Assembly (NCBI GenBank): GCA_016765095.1
Contig: JAESQQ010000152.1
Coordinates: 1 to 32,964 of the forward strand
Reading direction: 5' to 3'
Source of the DNA: Planctomycetota bacterium
Lineage (GTDB): Bacteria; Planctomycetota; J058
Length of the DNA: 32,964 nucleotides
Positions 8,495 to 16,217 of this stretch are shown here, one piece after another. The position numbers and the translations under genes are program-made. The notes below the pieces were generated by a model that was not told where the DNA came from, made no database searches, and saw only the letters and a program-made list of their open reading frames with translations. Positions within the stretch are counted from its first letter, which is position 1; the number at the start of each line of letters is the position of its first letter.

Positions 8495-10426
8495 CTAACG
8501 CTTGAAGCGCTTGGAGCGTTGCTTCTTCGCCATCTCCTGGAGCTTGCTCGTATCGACTTTTTTCTTGGTCGATTTCTTCCCAGAAGCCTTGCCTCCAAGG
8601 CCCTTGCTCTTCTTGGTGACCTTGGTCTTTCCGCTCTCGCCAGCCTTCTTGGTCGTCTTCTTCTTGCCTGCGACAGGACGCTTACGGGGACGAGCCGGCT
8701 CCTTCTTGCGACCTCCGAAGAGCCGTCCGAAGAAGCCCTTCTTTCCATCGGCGCCTTCGGCCTCGTTGCGACCACTCCCGCCCCGATCGTCGCCTTCGTC
8801 GTCGTCGCCGTCGTCGTCGTCGCCGTCGTCGTCGTCCCTCGCCTTTCGCTTCCCGCTCTTGCTCTTGCCTCGCTTGCTGACGGGAGCTTCTTCGCTCTCG
8901 TCGTCGAGATCGTCCTCATCGTCGTCGAGGTCCTCGTCGCTGTCCTCGAGATCCTCGTCGTCGTCGAGGTCCTCATCGTCCTCGTCGCTGTCCTCGAGAT
9001 CCTCGTCGTCGTCGAGGTCCTCGTCGCTGTCCTCGAGATCCTCGTCGTCGAGATCCTCGTCGTCGAGATCCTCGTCGCTGTCGACCTTGTCCTTGTCCTT
9101 GCTCCTGCTCTTGCTCTTGCCCCGCCTGCTGACAGGGGCTTCTTCGCTCTCGTCGTCGAGATCGTCCTCGTCGAGATCCTCGTCGTCGTCGTCGTCGTCC
9201 TGTTCGGCGGGCGCACTACGGCCGCGTTTGTTCTTGCCCCGCTTGCTGACAGGAGCTTCTTCGCTCTCGTCGGCGTCCTCGAACTCCTCAAGGTCGTCGT
9301 CGTCGTCGTCGTCGTCTGTGTCTAGTTCGAAGCTCTCGTCGTCCTCGGGAGGCGCCGAGGTCTTCGACTTTCGACCGCGACGCGAGTTCTTTTTCGGCTC
9401 CTCGTCTAGGTCGAGGTCCTCGTCTAAGTCGAAATCCCCGTCCAGGTCGAGATCCCCAAGGCCGCTCCCATTGGCGAGATCGGCGAGGTCGTCTTCTTCG
9501 TCTGGGGGCGTGCGGCGCCGACGGCGACTGCTCCGCTTGGAAGCTTCTTCCTCCTCCTCTTGGTCGTCGTCGAGGCCAAGGTCATCGTCGAGGTCGAGGT
9601 CACCGTCGAGGTCGAGGTCACCGTCGAGGTCGAGGTCACCGTCGAGGTCGAGGTCACCATCGAGGCCTTCCCCGTCCTCAAGGGCTAGTTCCTCGTCGCT
9701 CGGCTCGGCCTCCCCACCCTCGGGAGCGGGTCGCGCGTCGAGTTCCTCGCCCTCGTCGAGTTCGCCCAGATCGTCAATGTCGCCGAGCTCGTCGAGGTCA
9801 GCTATGTCAGCGATCCCTGAGAGCTCTTCGAGCTCCTCAAGCGACTGCGGATCGTCGGGGTCGAATCCGTCCTCGACTTCGTTGTGCGAGAGCTCGTCAA
9901 GGCTCCCGAGGTCCTCAAGGTCCTCCGACATTTCCTTGGCGGCCTCGGTTGTCCCCTCGCCCGAGTCACTCTTGGGGCGCTTCTTGCGGCGCCGGGCTCG
10001 GATCCCCTCGATCGCGCGCAGGATCGCGCGGTCCTCCCGCGAGTTTATGTAGCCCTTCTCAAGCAGGATCTTGTTGACCCGCACCAGCGTGCGTTTCTTG
10101 ATGTGGATCCGCTTCTGCTCTCGCAGAGCCTCCTCGACCCACTTCGGTTCGCAGATGTCGCTTTGAGTCGCGATCTTCCCGTAGAACCGATCCGCCTTGC
10201 GGACTAGGTAGTAGATGATCGCGTAGCGAAGCCCTTTGAGCTGCTTGCCCCGCAGGATCCCCATATCGAGGAGTACACGCTCAAGCGACTCCTTCTTTCC
10301 GTCGGTGTCGAGGATCTCTTGCTGTAACGCAAGCGCATCATCGAGCTTGTCCTCCCCCACCATGTTGTGTTTGAGGACGATCCGCGAAACGATGTCATTG
10401 AGCGACTCGACCTGCGGCTGGGCCAC
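8495..10426 (-). CDS. Acidic repeat protein with MshEN-like N-terminus and basic tail
   Basis: 643 residues from GTG 10426, preceded by a strong ribosome-binding site (AAGGAGG at 10432-10438, five bases away). Residues 1-135 are folded and contain degenerate 24-residue MshEN/GspE-N type units (for example ending DALALQ and EEALREQ). From about 150 to 520 the chain is almost entirely Asp/Glu/Leu/Ser, including LDLDGD repeats and three to four copies of an ESEEAPVSxRGKxK module. The last 100 residues are Lys/Arg rich. The protein is therefore strongly charge-segregated: folded head, acidic disordered middle, basic tail. No catalytic motif is seen. It precedes the kinase by 69 bases and could be its substrate or a scaffold, but that is only inference from position. 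Confidence 0.85.
   Translation of the reverse strand: MAQPQVESLNDIVSRIVLKHNMVGEDKLDDALALQQEILDTDGKKESLERVLLDMGILRGKQLKGLRYAIIYYLVRKADRFYGKIATQSDICEPKWVEEALREQKRIHIKKRTLVRVNKILLEKGYINSREDRAILRAIEGIRARRRKKRPKSDSGEGTTEAAKEMSEDLEDLGSLDELSHNEVEDGFDPDDPQSLEELEELSGIADIADLDELGDIDDLGELDEGEELDARPAPEGGEAEPSDEELALEDGEGLDGDLDLDGDLDLDGDLDLDGDLDLDDDLGLDDDQEEEEEASKRSSRRRRRTPPDEEDDLADLANGSGLGDLDLDGDFDLDEDLDLDEEPKKNSRRGRKSKTSAPPEDDESFELDTDDDDDDDDLEEFEDADESEEAPVSKRGKNKRGRSAPAEQDDDDDDEDLDEDDLDDESEEAPVSRRGKSKSRSKDKDKVDSDEDLDDEDLDDEDLEDSDEDLDDDEDLEDSDEDDEDLDDDEDLEDSDEDLDDDEDDLDDESEEAPVSKRGKSKSGKRKARDDDDGDDDDGDDDEGDDRGGSGRNEAEGADGKKGFFGRLFGGRKKEPARPRKRPVAGKKKTTKKAGESGKTKVTKKSKGLGGKASGKKSTKKKVDTSKLQEMAKKQRSKRFKR
9586..9657 (-). 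repeat. Four perfect 18-bp tandem repeats in the acidic gene
   Basis: The plus-strand unit CGTCGAGGTCGAGGTCAC occurs four times head to tail without mismatch. On the coding strand each unit encodes an LDLDGD-type hexapeptide. Perfect nucleotide identity means recent expansion or ongoing slippage, so copy number may vary between strains or be miscounted in assembly. Confidence 0.95.
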
Positions 10427-10532
10427 ACACGCCTCCTTGTTCCTCTAAGCGGACTCTATCGACCCATACCCTGTCAAGCGCCCTGGGGGGCTCGCCGGGC
10501 GTTGGGATGAGGCCCTTGTTCGTGGTAGGGCG

Positions 10533-12077
10533 CTAGAACCGAACCGTAAGCCCGAAGTGATAGAACCACTGGGTAGCTGAATAGAACGTGTTCTTGCCGG
10601 TCAGAGATTGCGGTCGGTCGTTCGATCTCGCGCTCCCGTAAAAACCGTGCTCCACCATGGAGTGGATCGTGAACATTCCCATTTGAAGGCTGGCGCCTAC
10701 GTTCAAGTTGGTGGTGACGAAGGCAGCGTTAGGGGAGTTGTTCGACACGTCCTCGTTGACGGCGATGTCGGAGTAATTGATTCCGAACCTCAACGTGAGG
10801 TTGTCCACCACGACGCCGGTTGGAATCTCCTCGAGGTCACGCTGGTAGACGGCGATCGCCGTGTAGAGCGAAAAGGCCCAACGGTTCCGCCAGCGCTGAT
10901 CCAAGGTCGTGTCGATTCGATTGGACCCGACCACGAAGTTGACGTCTTCGTTGTTTCCGCTCTTGAGGCTCAAGTTGAACCGCCGAAACGCCCGGTGCCA
11001 TTCGATCCAAGCGATCTCAGCGCCGATCACGACACGATCGACGGGCCACACCACGACGCTCATGCGTATCTGGCGCGGCACGTAGATGCTCCGCATTTCA
11101 ATGTCGTAGTCGGCGGCGAATCCGTTCGCCCCCCCGTTGGGGAGCGTGCTCAGGAAAATGCTCTGAAGCCCTGGAGCCAAACCGCCGAGGGCCTGCTGGA
11201 AGGTCCGGCCGCTGTCGACCAAGCCGTCGCCTGAGAGATTCTCCGGCGCCCAAGATCGAGGGCGATACGAGAGCCCGATCCCGACCCGATTGCCAATCCG
11301 AAACGAAGCCGAGAGCGTCGCCGAGAACTGAATGGCCGTCAGGTCGGCCTTGAAGTAAGTCGTCGGGTCAGACGCGTTGTCGTTGCTGAACAGGCTGAGG
11401 AAGTCGGCGTAGCTCGGACTGCCTGGGAAGTCAGTCCCGTTGAGTTGAGGCGAACCGTTAAGCGGAGTGCTCCCGCCACCGACGACCGAACGGATCTCCA
11501 CTTTCCCGTAGATCGCGTGCAGACCGACGCCGAGCGAGAGCCACTCGGTCGGAGTAAAGGCCACCACGAGGGTCGGAGCCACGAACTGAATGCCCGCCCG
11601 CTGGGGGATCGTCTCGGGGTAGGTCGTGTAGCGAACCTTGGTCGAGCCGCCGGTCCCCCCGGCCATGTCCACGAAGATCCCAAACCCGAACGTGATCTTC
11701 CCCGCGTCGCTGTAGGTATCCCACTCCTCGTCCGAGGAGTCCTCGTTCAAGCGACCCAGCGGGACGACCACGCCGCCATTGGCGCCGAAGGTCGCCCCCT
11801 CCTTGCTGAGGTTGTTTCCCGTATCGGTACCCGGCACCGCGTTGCGGAGCTGGGTCTTCGAGGTGAACAGGAACATGTCCAGGTCGATCTCGGTGTCGAC
11901 GTTCCAGCCGATCGAGCTCGGCATCCGAAACATGCTCCAACCGTCACCGTCGACGGGCAAGTCGACTGGCCCCTTCGACCCGATCGTGCTGAGGAGCGGA
12001 CCGTTCGCAGCCAGGGCGACACCAGCCAGGGCGAGGAACGCCACGACGAAACACGCAAGGAAAGAACGCTGGGGCAT
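10533..12077 (-). CDS. FadL-like outer-membrane transport protein
   Basis: 514 residues from ATG 12077, with GGAG eight bases upstream. A cleavable signal peptide ends near residue 23 (LALAGVALAA). The mature part has alternating amphipathic beta strands throughout, a long N-terminal plug-like region (DGDGWSMFRMPSS) and ends in LTVRF, with the C-terminal Phe expected of barrels inserted by the BAM machinery. Strand patterns such as LSLGVGLHAIYGKVEIRS and ISYRPRSW-like elements fit the OMPP1/FadL/TodX family of hydrophobic-compound channels. It probably moves fatty acids or other hydrophobic molecules across the outer membrane; substrate unknown. It shows that the host has an outer membrane. 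It is divergent from the XRE-cupin regulator gene, which could control it. Confidence 0.85.
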   Translation of the reverse strand: MPQRSFLACFVVAFLALAGVALAANGPLLSTIGSKGPVDLPVDGDGWSMFRMPSSIGWNVDTEIDLDMFLFTSKTQLRNAVPGTDTGNNLSKEGATFGANGGVVVPLGRLNEDSSDEEWDTYSDAGKITFGFGIFVDMAGGTGGSTKVRYTTYPETIPQRAGIQFVAPTLVVAFTPTEWLSLGVGLHAIYGKVEIRSVVGGGSTPLNGSPQLNGTDFPGSPSYADFLSLFSNDNASDPTTYFKADLTAIQFSATLSASFRIGNRVGIGLSYRPRSWAPENLSGDGLVDSGRTFQQALGGLAPGLQSIFLSTLPNGGANGFAADYDIEMRSIYVPRQIRMSVVVWPVDRVVIGAEIAWIEWHRAFRRFNLSLKSGNNEDVNFVVGSNRIDTTLDQRWRNRWAFSLYTAIAVYQRDLEEIPTGVVVDNLTLRFGINYSDIAVNEDVSNNSPNAAFVTTNLNVGASLQMGMFTIHSMVEHGFYGSARSNDRPQSLTGKNTFYSATQWFYHFGLTVRF

Positions 12078-12225
12078 TGAGGAGGCTCCGGGGAAGCCGC
12101 CAGGTTCACATCCGCTGCGAGGTCAGGTCAAGGGCCCCCGTCTCGATTGGTTTCTGGGCTGACCCGCGGGAGGGCTTGCGGGCCCTCCCCTCCGCGCTAA
12201 TCTATGGACTTTCAGCGACCATTCA

Positions 12226-12249
12226 TTGACACAAGGGCGACGTGCCCTT
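12226..12249 (+). promoter_or_regulatory. Possible -35 box and inverted-repeat operator before the XRE-cupin gene
   Basis: TTGACA (12226-12231) is followed by an inverted repeat AAGGGC-gacgt-GCCCTT (12233-12249). The repeat lies just upstream of the regulator ATG at 12262 and inside the divergent gap to the FadL-like gene, a usual place for an autoregulatory operator. No good -10 is seen at the expected spacing, so the promoter assignment is weak; the repeat itself is exact. Confidence 0.35.
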
Positions 12250-12261
12250 CTGTGAGGCCTC

Positions 12262-12849
12262 ATGGACGACCCGGAACTCAAGCGATTGAGCGAGCACCTG
12301 GGAGATAACCTCCGATTCATCCGCCAACGACGGGCGATCACCCAAGGCCAGCTCGCCAAGCTCTGCGACGTCCCGCGCAGCACGATCGCCAATCTGGAAG
12401 CGGGCGGGAGCAATCCGACCCTCTCGGTCCTTTCGCGACTCAGCAGCGCGCTCCAGCTCTCGCTCGAGGAGCTCCTCTCGCCGCCTAAGGTCCGCTGCCA
12501 GCTCTTCCCGAAAGGCTCGCTCCCGGTCAAGCAGAAGGCGCGAGGCCGAGCGCGTGTGCACAAGCTGCTCCCGCATGCGATTCCGGGCATGGAGATCGAT
12601 CGATTCGAGCTTGACCCGAGCGCTCGGATCACCGGGGTTCCGCACCGTCCGGGGACCCACGAATACCTCTGCTGCGAGCGAGGTGAGATCAGGATCACCG
12701 TCGAGGGAGAGCGCTTTGACCTCCGGCCTGGGGACGTCGCCGCCTTCCCAGGGGACCAAGCCCACGGGTATCACAACCCCGGCCGAGAGGTGGCCGTGGC
12801 CTTCAGTGTCGTGACCCTGGCCCCATTGCCCGGCGCGACCCAGGTCTAG
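12262..12849 (+). CDS. XRE-family transcription regulator with cupin domain
   Basis: 195 residues from ATG 12262 with GAGG four bases upstream. Residues about 11-66 form a lambda-Cro/XRE helix-turn-helix (LRFIRQRRAITQGQLAKLCD then STIANLEAG). Residues about 105-185 form a cupin barrel containing PHRPGTHEYL, a GDVAAFPGD turn and QAHGYHNPG. This two-domain layout is the common bacterial XRE-cupin regulator, in which the cupin senses a small ligand or metal. It is transcribed away from the FadL-like gene across a 184-base gap carrying an inverted repeat, so it may regulate itself and that transporter. The ligand cannot be told from sequence. Confidence 0.92.
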   Translation: MDDPELKRLSEHLGDNLRFIRQRRAITQGQLAKLCDVPRSTIANLEAGGSNPTLSVLSRLSSALQLSLEELLSPPKVRCQLFPKGSLPVKQKARGRARVHKLLPHAIPGMEIDRFELDPSARITGVPHRPGTHEYLCCERGEIRITVEGERFDLRPGDVAAFPGDQAHGYHNPGREVAVAFSVVTLAPLPGATQV

Positions 12850-12897
12850 GTCTAGGCGTCGGAGCGGCTGCTGTCTGTGTTGTCGCTGGAATCGCCG

Positions 12898-13887
12898 TCA
12901 GCCTGCGCGAGCTAGGCGCTGTGAAGCTCCCAACCCGCGCAGCACCGCTCTAATCTCCTTCGCCATCTTGCCGGCCGACTGGAATCGTCGGTCCGCGTCG
13001 TAGCGCATCGCTTTGTGGCAGAGGCTGATCACGTCTTCTGGGATCAGCATCCGGTTCATGGCCGAGCGGTACTCGCGGTCGAAGCGACCTCGCAAGTCCT
13101 GCATGCTCTCGGGGCACTTTGGAAAGCGCCGGGTCAAGGCCGTGGCCAAGATCAGCCCCAGCGCGTAGATATCCGCTCGCCCGTCGACCTTGTGGCTGTC
13201 GCCCGCGCACTGCTCGGGCGAGCAGTAGCGGAGCGTCCCGACGGCGGTCCCCGAAGCGGTCAACTGCATGTCGACTTCGCCCTTGTCGTGGGCGAGTCCG
13301 AAGTCAGCGAGGCGCGGGTTGAGTTTCTTGTCGAGCAAAATGTTGCTCGGTTTCACGTCGCGGTGCACGATCCCGTGCTGGTGAATGTAGTCGAGCGCGC
13401 TCCCGAGTCGCTCGGCGACCTTGAGTCCTGTCTGCAGCTCGAGGGGCTTCTTGGCGAGGACCTGGTTCAGGGTCTGGCCGTCGATGTACTCCATTGCGAA
13501 GTAGGGTCGGCCTTTGGCCCGGCCGCAGTGCACGACCCGGACCAAATTGGGGTGTTCGAGTCGCTGCAGGATCCGAACTTCGCGCATGAAGCGGGCGACA
13601 GCGTTGCGGTGCCGCTCGACGGCCACTCGGCTGAGGTGCTTGACAGCGACCAACTCGTCCCGCTCGACGTCGAGCGCGAGGTGAATGACGCCTGCCGCTC
13701 CGCGGCCGAGTTCCTGGAGCAGCTTGAAATGGCGGACGCTGTCGTCGTCGCTCAAGATCGCCTCGTTACCCGTCTCTTCTACCACGGAGACCTTGACGCC
13801 GGGAAGCGCGAGCAGAGGAGGAGAGCCCTCTGGAGCACTCGCCCGGGGGTCTTGGTAGCGAGCGGAGAGGGTAGAGTCTCGCGACAC
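12898..13887 (-). CDS. Soluble Ser/Thr protein kinase
   Basis: Hanks-type kinase of about 329 residues. The start is uncertain: the frame is open upstream into tyrS, but GTG 13887 avoids overlap with that divergent gene, and GTG 13785 with AAGG five bases upstream is also possible. With the first choice, the Gly loop GRGAAG lies at 61-66, the catalytic Lys at 83, HRDVKPSN at 175-182, and DFG at 195-197, followed by a CSPEQC activation-loop end. All catalytic residues are present. After the kinase domain there are only about 15 residues and no membrane helix, unlike the larger kinase in this window, so it is probably cytoplasmic. Substrates are unknown. It is convergent with the XRE-cupin gene. 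Confidence 0.9.
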   Translation of the reverse strand: MSRDSTLSARYQDPRASAPEGSPPLLALPGVKVSVVEETGNEAILSDDDSVRHFKLLQELGRGAAGVIHLALDVERDELVAVKHLSRVAVERHRNAVARFMREVRILQRLEHPNLVRVVHCGRAKGRPYFAMEYIDGQTLNQVLAKKPLELQTGLKVAERLGSALDYIHQHGIVHRDVKPSNILLDKKLNPRLADFGLAHDKGEVDMQLTASGTAVGTLRYCSPEQCAGDSHKVDGRADIYALGLILATALTRRFPKCPESMQDLRGRFDREYRSAMNRMLIPEDVISLCHKAMRYDADRRFQSAGKMAKEIRAVLRGLGASQRLARAG

Positions 13888-13933
13888 TGCCCCCCAGACT
13901 GCGGGTCGTTGGGGGTTGACCGGAGGGACCACG

Positions 13934-15235
13934 GTGGTGGACGCCAACCTGCATACCAACCTGCTCGCGCGCGGCCTGATTCACCAGGTCACTAAGCGCG
14001 AGGACCCCTCCTTCGAAGAACTCCTCCAAGGCGGTCCCACCGTCGTCTACGCCGGATTCGACCCCACCGGTGACAGCCTCCACATTGGCCACCTGGTCCC
14101 ACTCCTCGGCCTGCGCCGCTTTCAGCTCGCCGGGCACAAAGTGATCGCCCTGGCCGGAGGAGCGACCGGGATGGTCGGCGATCCCTCGGGACGGAGCAGT
14201 GAGCGCAACCTCCTGACCGCAGAGGTCCTGGAGCACAACAAGGCCGCGATCAAGACCCAGCTCTCGGCCTTCCTCGACTTCGAAGGCGACAACCCTGCGG
14301 TGTTGGTCGACAATTTGGATTGGACCGCGGAAGTCAGCCTCCTCGACTTCCTGCGCGACGTCGGCAAGCACGCCCGGGTAAACGTCATGATCAAGCGCGA
14401 CTCTGTTCGCGACCGCCTGGAGCGTGACGGCGACGGGCTCAGCTTCACCGAGTTCAGCTACAGCCTGCTCCAGGCCAACGACTTCCTCGCCCTGCACCGG
14501 AGCCACGCCTGCCAGATTCAAATCGGCGGCAGCGATCAGTGGGGCAACATTACCGCCGGTGTGGATCTCGCTCGCAGGAGCGACGACGCAGTCCTGTTCG
14601 GAATGACCGTCCCGCTTTTGACACGGAGCGACGGGAGCAAGTTCGGCAAGACCGCCGGCGGCGAGACCCTCTGGCTCGACCCAGCCCAAACTTCACCCTT
14701 CGAGTTCCGTCAATTCTGGGTCAACCAGGCCGACGCCGACATGGGGCGCCTGCTGCGCTTCTTCAGCTTCCAGTCGATGGCTGAGATCGAGGCCCTCGAG
14801 GCCCAGGCCGCCGAGGCCCCCCACCTCCGCCTGGCGCAGAAGTCTCTTGCCCGCGAAATGACGACCTTGGTCCATGGCGAGGCGACGGCGGACGAAGTCG
14901 AGCGCGCGGCCGCAGTCCTCTTCGATCCCAAGGGAGACCTCCGCGAGGTCCCCGTCGAGATCTTGGCGAATTTCCCCGGCGCCAAGCAAGTGACCCTGAA
15001 ACGAGCTCGCCTCGAGGCCGGCGTCCCCTGGCTCGACCTGGTGGTCGAAGTGGTCTGGGCAGGCGCAAACAAGCGTGGCCAGGCTCGAAAGGACATTCAG
15101 AACAACGCCATGGCCCTCAATGGCACCAAGTGGGCCGACCCCGAGGCGAGCGTCACGGCGAGCGAGCTCCTCCACGATCGGTTCCTCGTCATCCGCAAGG
15201 GCAAGAAGAACCAGTTCCTGGTCGAGGTCGCCTAG
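13934..15235 (+). CDS. tyrS: Tyrosyl-tRNA synthetase
   Basis: Class I aminoacyl-tRNA synthetase attaching tyrosine to tRNA-Tyr. GTG 13934 (or GTG 13937) is chosen because GGAGGG at 13922-13927 lies at good spacing; a TTG at 13916 is less likely. The 433-residue product has the HIGH motif exactly (LHIGH, 49-53), the tyrosine-pocket region with QIGGSDQWGN (196-205), and the KMSKS equivalent KFGKT (236-240), as in the KFGKS-type TyrRS group. The C-terminal 75 residues form an S4 RNA-binding domain. smpB follows after two bases, so the two are almost certainly co-transcribed. Confidence 0.97.
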   Translation: MVDANLHTNLLARGLIHQVTKREDPSFEELLQGGPTVVYAGFDPTGDSLHIGHLVPLLGLRRFQLAGHKVIALAGGATGMVGDPSGRSSERNLLTAEVLEHNKAAIKTQLSAFLDFEGDNPAVLVDNLDWTAEVSLLDFLRDVGKHARVNVMIKRDSVRDRLERDGDGLSFTEFSYSLLQANDFLALHRSHACQIQIGGSDQWGNITAGVDLARRSDDAVLFGMTVPLLTRSDGSKFGKTAGGETLWLDPAQTSPFEFRQFWVNQADADMGRLLRFFSFQSMAEIEALEAQAAEAPHLRLAQKSLAREMTTLVHGEATADEVERAAAVLFDPKGDLREVPVEILANFPGAKQVTLKRARLEAGVPWLDLVVEVVWAGANKRGQARKDIQNNAMALNGTKWADPEASVTASELLHDRFLVIRKGKKNQFLVEVA

Positions 15236-15237
15236 CC

Positions 15238-15729
15238 ATGGCCAAGAAGGGCAAGAGCAAGAAGGAACTCGACGACCCGACGTTCAAGTCCATAGCCAAG
15301 AACCGGCGCGCGTACCACGACTACGAAGTCCTCGACACCTTCGAGGCTGGGCTGGTCCTCCTCGGAACCGAGGTCAAGTCGCTCCGCAACGGAAACGTGT
15401 CTTTCAACGACGCTCATGCCCGGATCAAGAACAACGAAGTCTGGCTTCACCAGCTCCACATAGCTCCCTACGCCCAAGGCGGCTACTTCAACCACGCCCC
15501 AACTCGGCCCAGAAAGCTCCTCCTGCACCGCAAGGAGATCACGTCCATTGACGGCCGCATGGGCCGCATGAACCTGACCCTGGTCCCGATCGAGCTCTAC
15601 TTTCGCGGCGGCCGCGCCAAGCTGAAGTTCGGCGTGTGCCGCGGCAAGAAGAAGGCCGACAAGCGCCAAGCGCTGCGCAAGAGGCAGGACGACCGCACGA
15701 TGCAGCGCGCGCTCCGCAGCCGCGACTAA
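15238..15729 (+). CDS. smpB: SsrA-binding protein SmpB
   Basis: 163 residues from ATG 15238, two bases after the tyrS stop. SmpB binds tmRNA and delivers it to stalled ribosomes for trans-translation. Family signatures are clear: KSIAKNRRAYHDYEVLDTFEAG at the start of the barrel, LLGTEVKSLRNGNVSFNDAH, HIAPYAQGGYFNH, RPRKLLLHRKEI and the basic Lys/Arg-rich C-terminal tail (GKKKADKRQALRKRQDDR) that enters the mRNA channel. Length matches the usual 150-165. Its RNA partner ssrA begins 76 bases downstream on the same strand, so protein and RNA of the rescue system are adjacent. Confidence 0.98.
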   Translation: MAKKGKSKKELDDPTFKSIAKNRRAYHDYEVLDTFEAGLVLLGTEVKSLRNGNVSFNDAHARIKNNEVWLHQLHIAPYAQGGYFNHAPTRPRKLLLHRKEITSIDGRMGRMNLTLVPIELYFRGGRAKLKFGVCRGKKKADKRQALRKRQDDRTMQRALRSRD

Positions 15730-15761
15730 AACCCAGGACTACGAGTTTCGGCTCGAGCGCC

Positions 15762-15767
15762 TATACT
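15762..15767 (+). promoter_or_regulatory. Possible -10 box of the ssrA promoter
   Basis: TATACT at 15762-15767 is the only good -10 hexamer between smpB and tmRNA. It has no clear -35 partner and lies about 40 bases before the mature tmRNA 5' end, which would imply a short precursor leader removed by RNase P. Read-through from smpB is the alternative. Confidence 0.3.
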
Positions 15768-15805
15768 CAACGCGTCGCCAACTGGGCGGCGGTCTTTCAA
15801 AATTT

Positions 15806-16154
15806 GGGGGCGACAGGCTTCGACCAGGTTGTCGAAGGTCAAGTTGCGTGTCGAGGTGCCGGGTGGCCTCGTTAAACCCCCGGAAAAAACGCAATTGCCA
15901 AACCGCAACTTGCACTCGCAGCTTAATTAAGCTGCCCTCCGCTGAGTCCCCGCCCACGGGACGAGGGTCGGAGGCAACAAGGTGGGCTGGCTCGGATCCC
16001 GCGTCTCGGGGGAAAAGAGCGAGAAAATTCTGAGGCTGTGCCACCAAGGACTGTGTTCTGCAGGGTTCGGGGGCGAGATAAGTTCGCAGAACTACACACG
16101 TAGACGCTTGGTTGGAGAGGCCTTGGGACCCGGGTTCGATTCCCGGCGCTTCCA
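15806..16154 (+). ncRNA. ssrA: Transfer-messenger RNA (tmRNA)
   Basis: Ribosome-rescue RNA of about 349 bases. The tRNA-like ends pair: GGGGGCG (15806-15812) with CGCTTCC (16147-16153), with discriminator A at 16154. The T arm is CCGGG-TTCGATT-CCCGG (16130-16146), and the D-like start CGACAGGCTTCGACC is typical. Pseudoknot PK1 is visible: GAGG/CCTC (15853-15856, 15867-15870) and CCGGG/CCCGG (15859-15863, 15879-15883). The tag frame ends at TAA 15924-15926 and encodes AKPQLALAA if resumed at GCC 15897, or AIAKPQLALAA from GCA 15891; both end in the ALAA degron. The stop sits in a perfect palindrome (15918-15935). CCA is not encoded, so it must be added by the CCA enzyme. It is one-piece, not permuted. 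Confidence 0.95.
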
Positions 16155-16161
16155 TTTCCTT

Positions 16162-16202
16162 AACGCCGGAGAGCACTGCACTGCATTGTTCTCCGGCGTT
16201 TT
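16162..16202 (+). terminator. Intrinsic terminator of ssrA
   Basis: A perfect 11-bp stem AACGCCGGAGA (16162-16172) pairs with TCTCCGGCGTT (16190-16200), around a 17-base loop, and is followed by a TTTT run. It starts eight bases after the tmRNA end. The same hairpin lies just after the stop of the convergent RING-like gene, so it may serve both strands. Confidence 0.9.
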
Positions 16203-16217
16203 GCGTTCCGGAGGGCT

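Noticed and set aside
8502-10052. 516-codon plus-strand frame made almost only of Ser and Arg
   Set aside because: It is the antisense reading of GAC/GAG-rich codons in the acidic repeat gene, which has a strong ribosome-binding site and folded N-terminus on the other strand.
10440-10532. TTGACA-like box upstream of the acidic repeat gene
   Set aside because: A TTGACA occurs on the minus strand near 10470, but no -10 hexamer is at acceptable spacing, so no promoter is called.
13888-13959. TTG start of the soluble kinase at 13959
   Set aside because: It would overlap the divergent tyrS start region and adds residues without kinase similarity.
16080-16154. Possible stand-alone tRNA with a T arm
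   Set aside because: There is no anticodon arm or matching 5' acceptor nearby; its acceptor pairs with 15806-15812, making it the 3' end of tmRNA.
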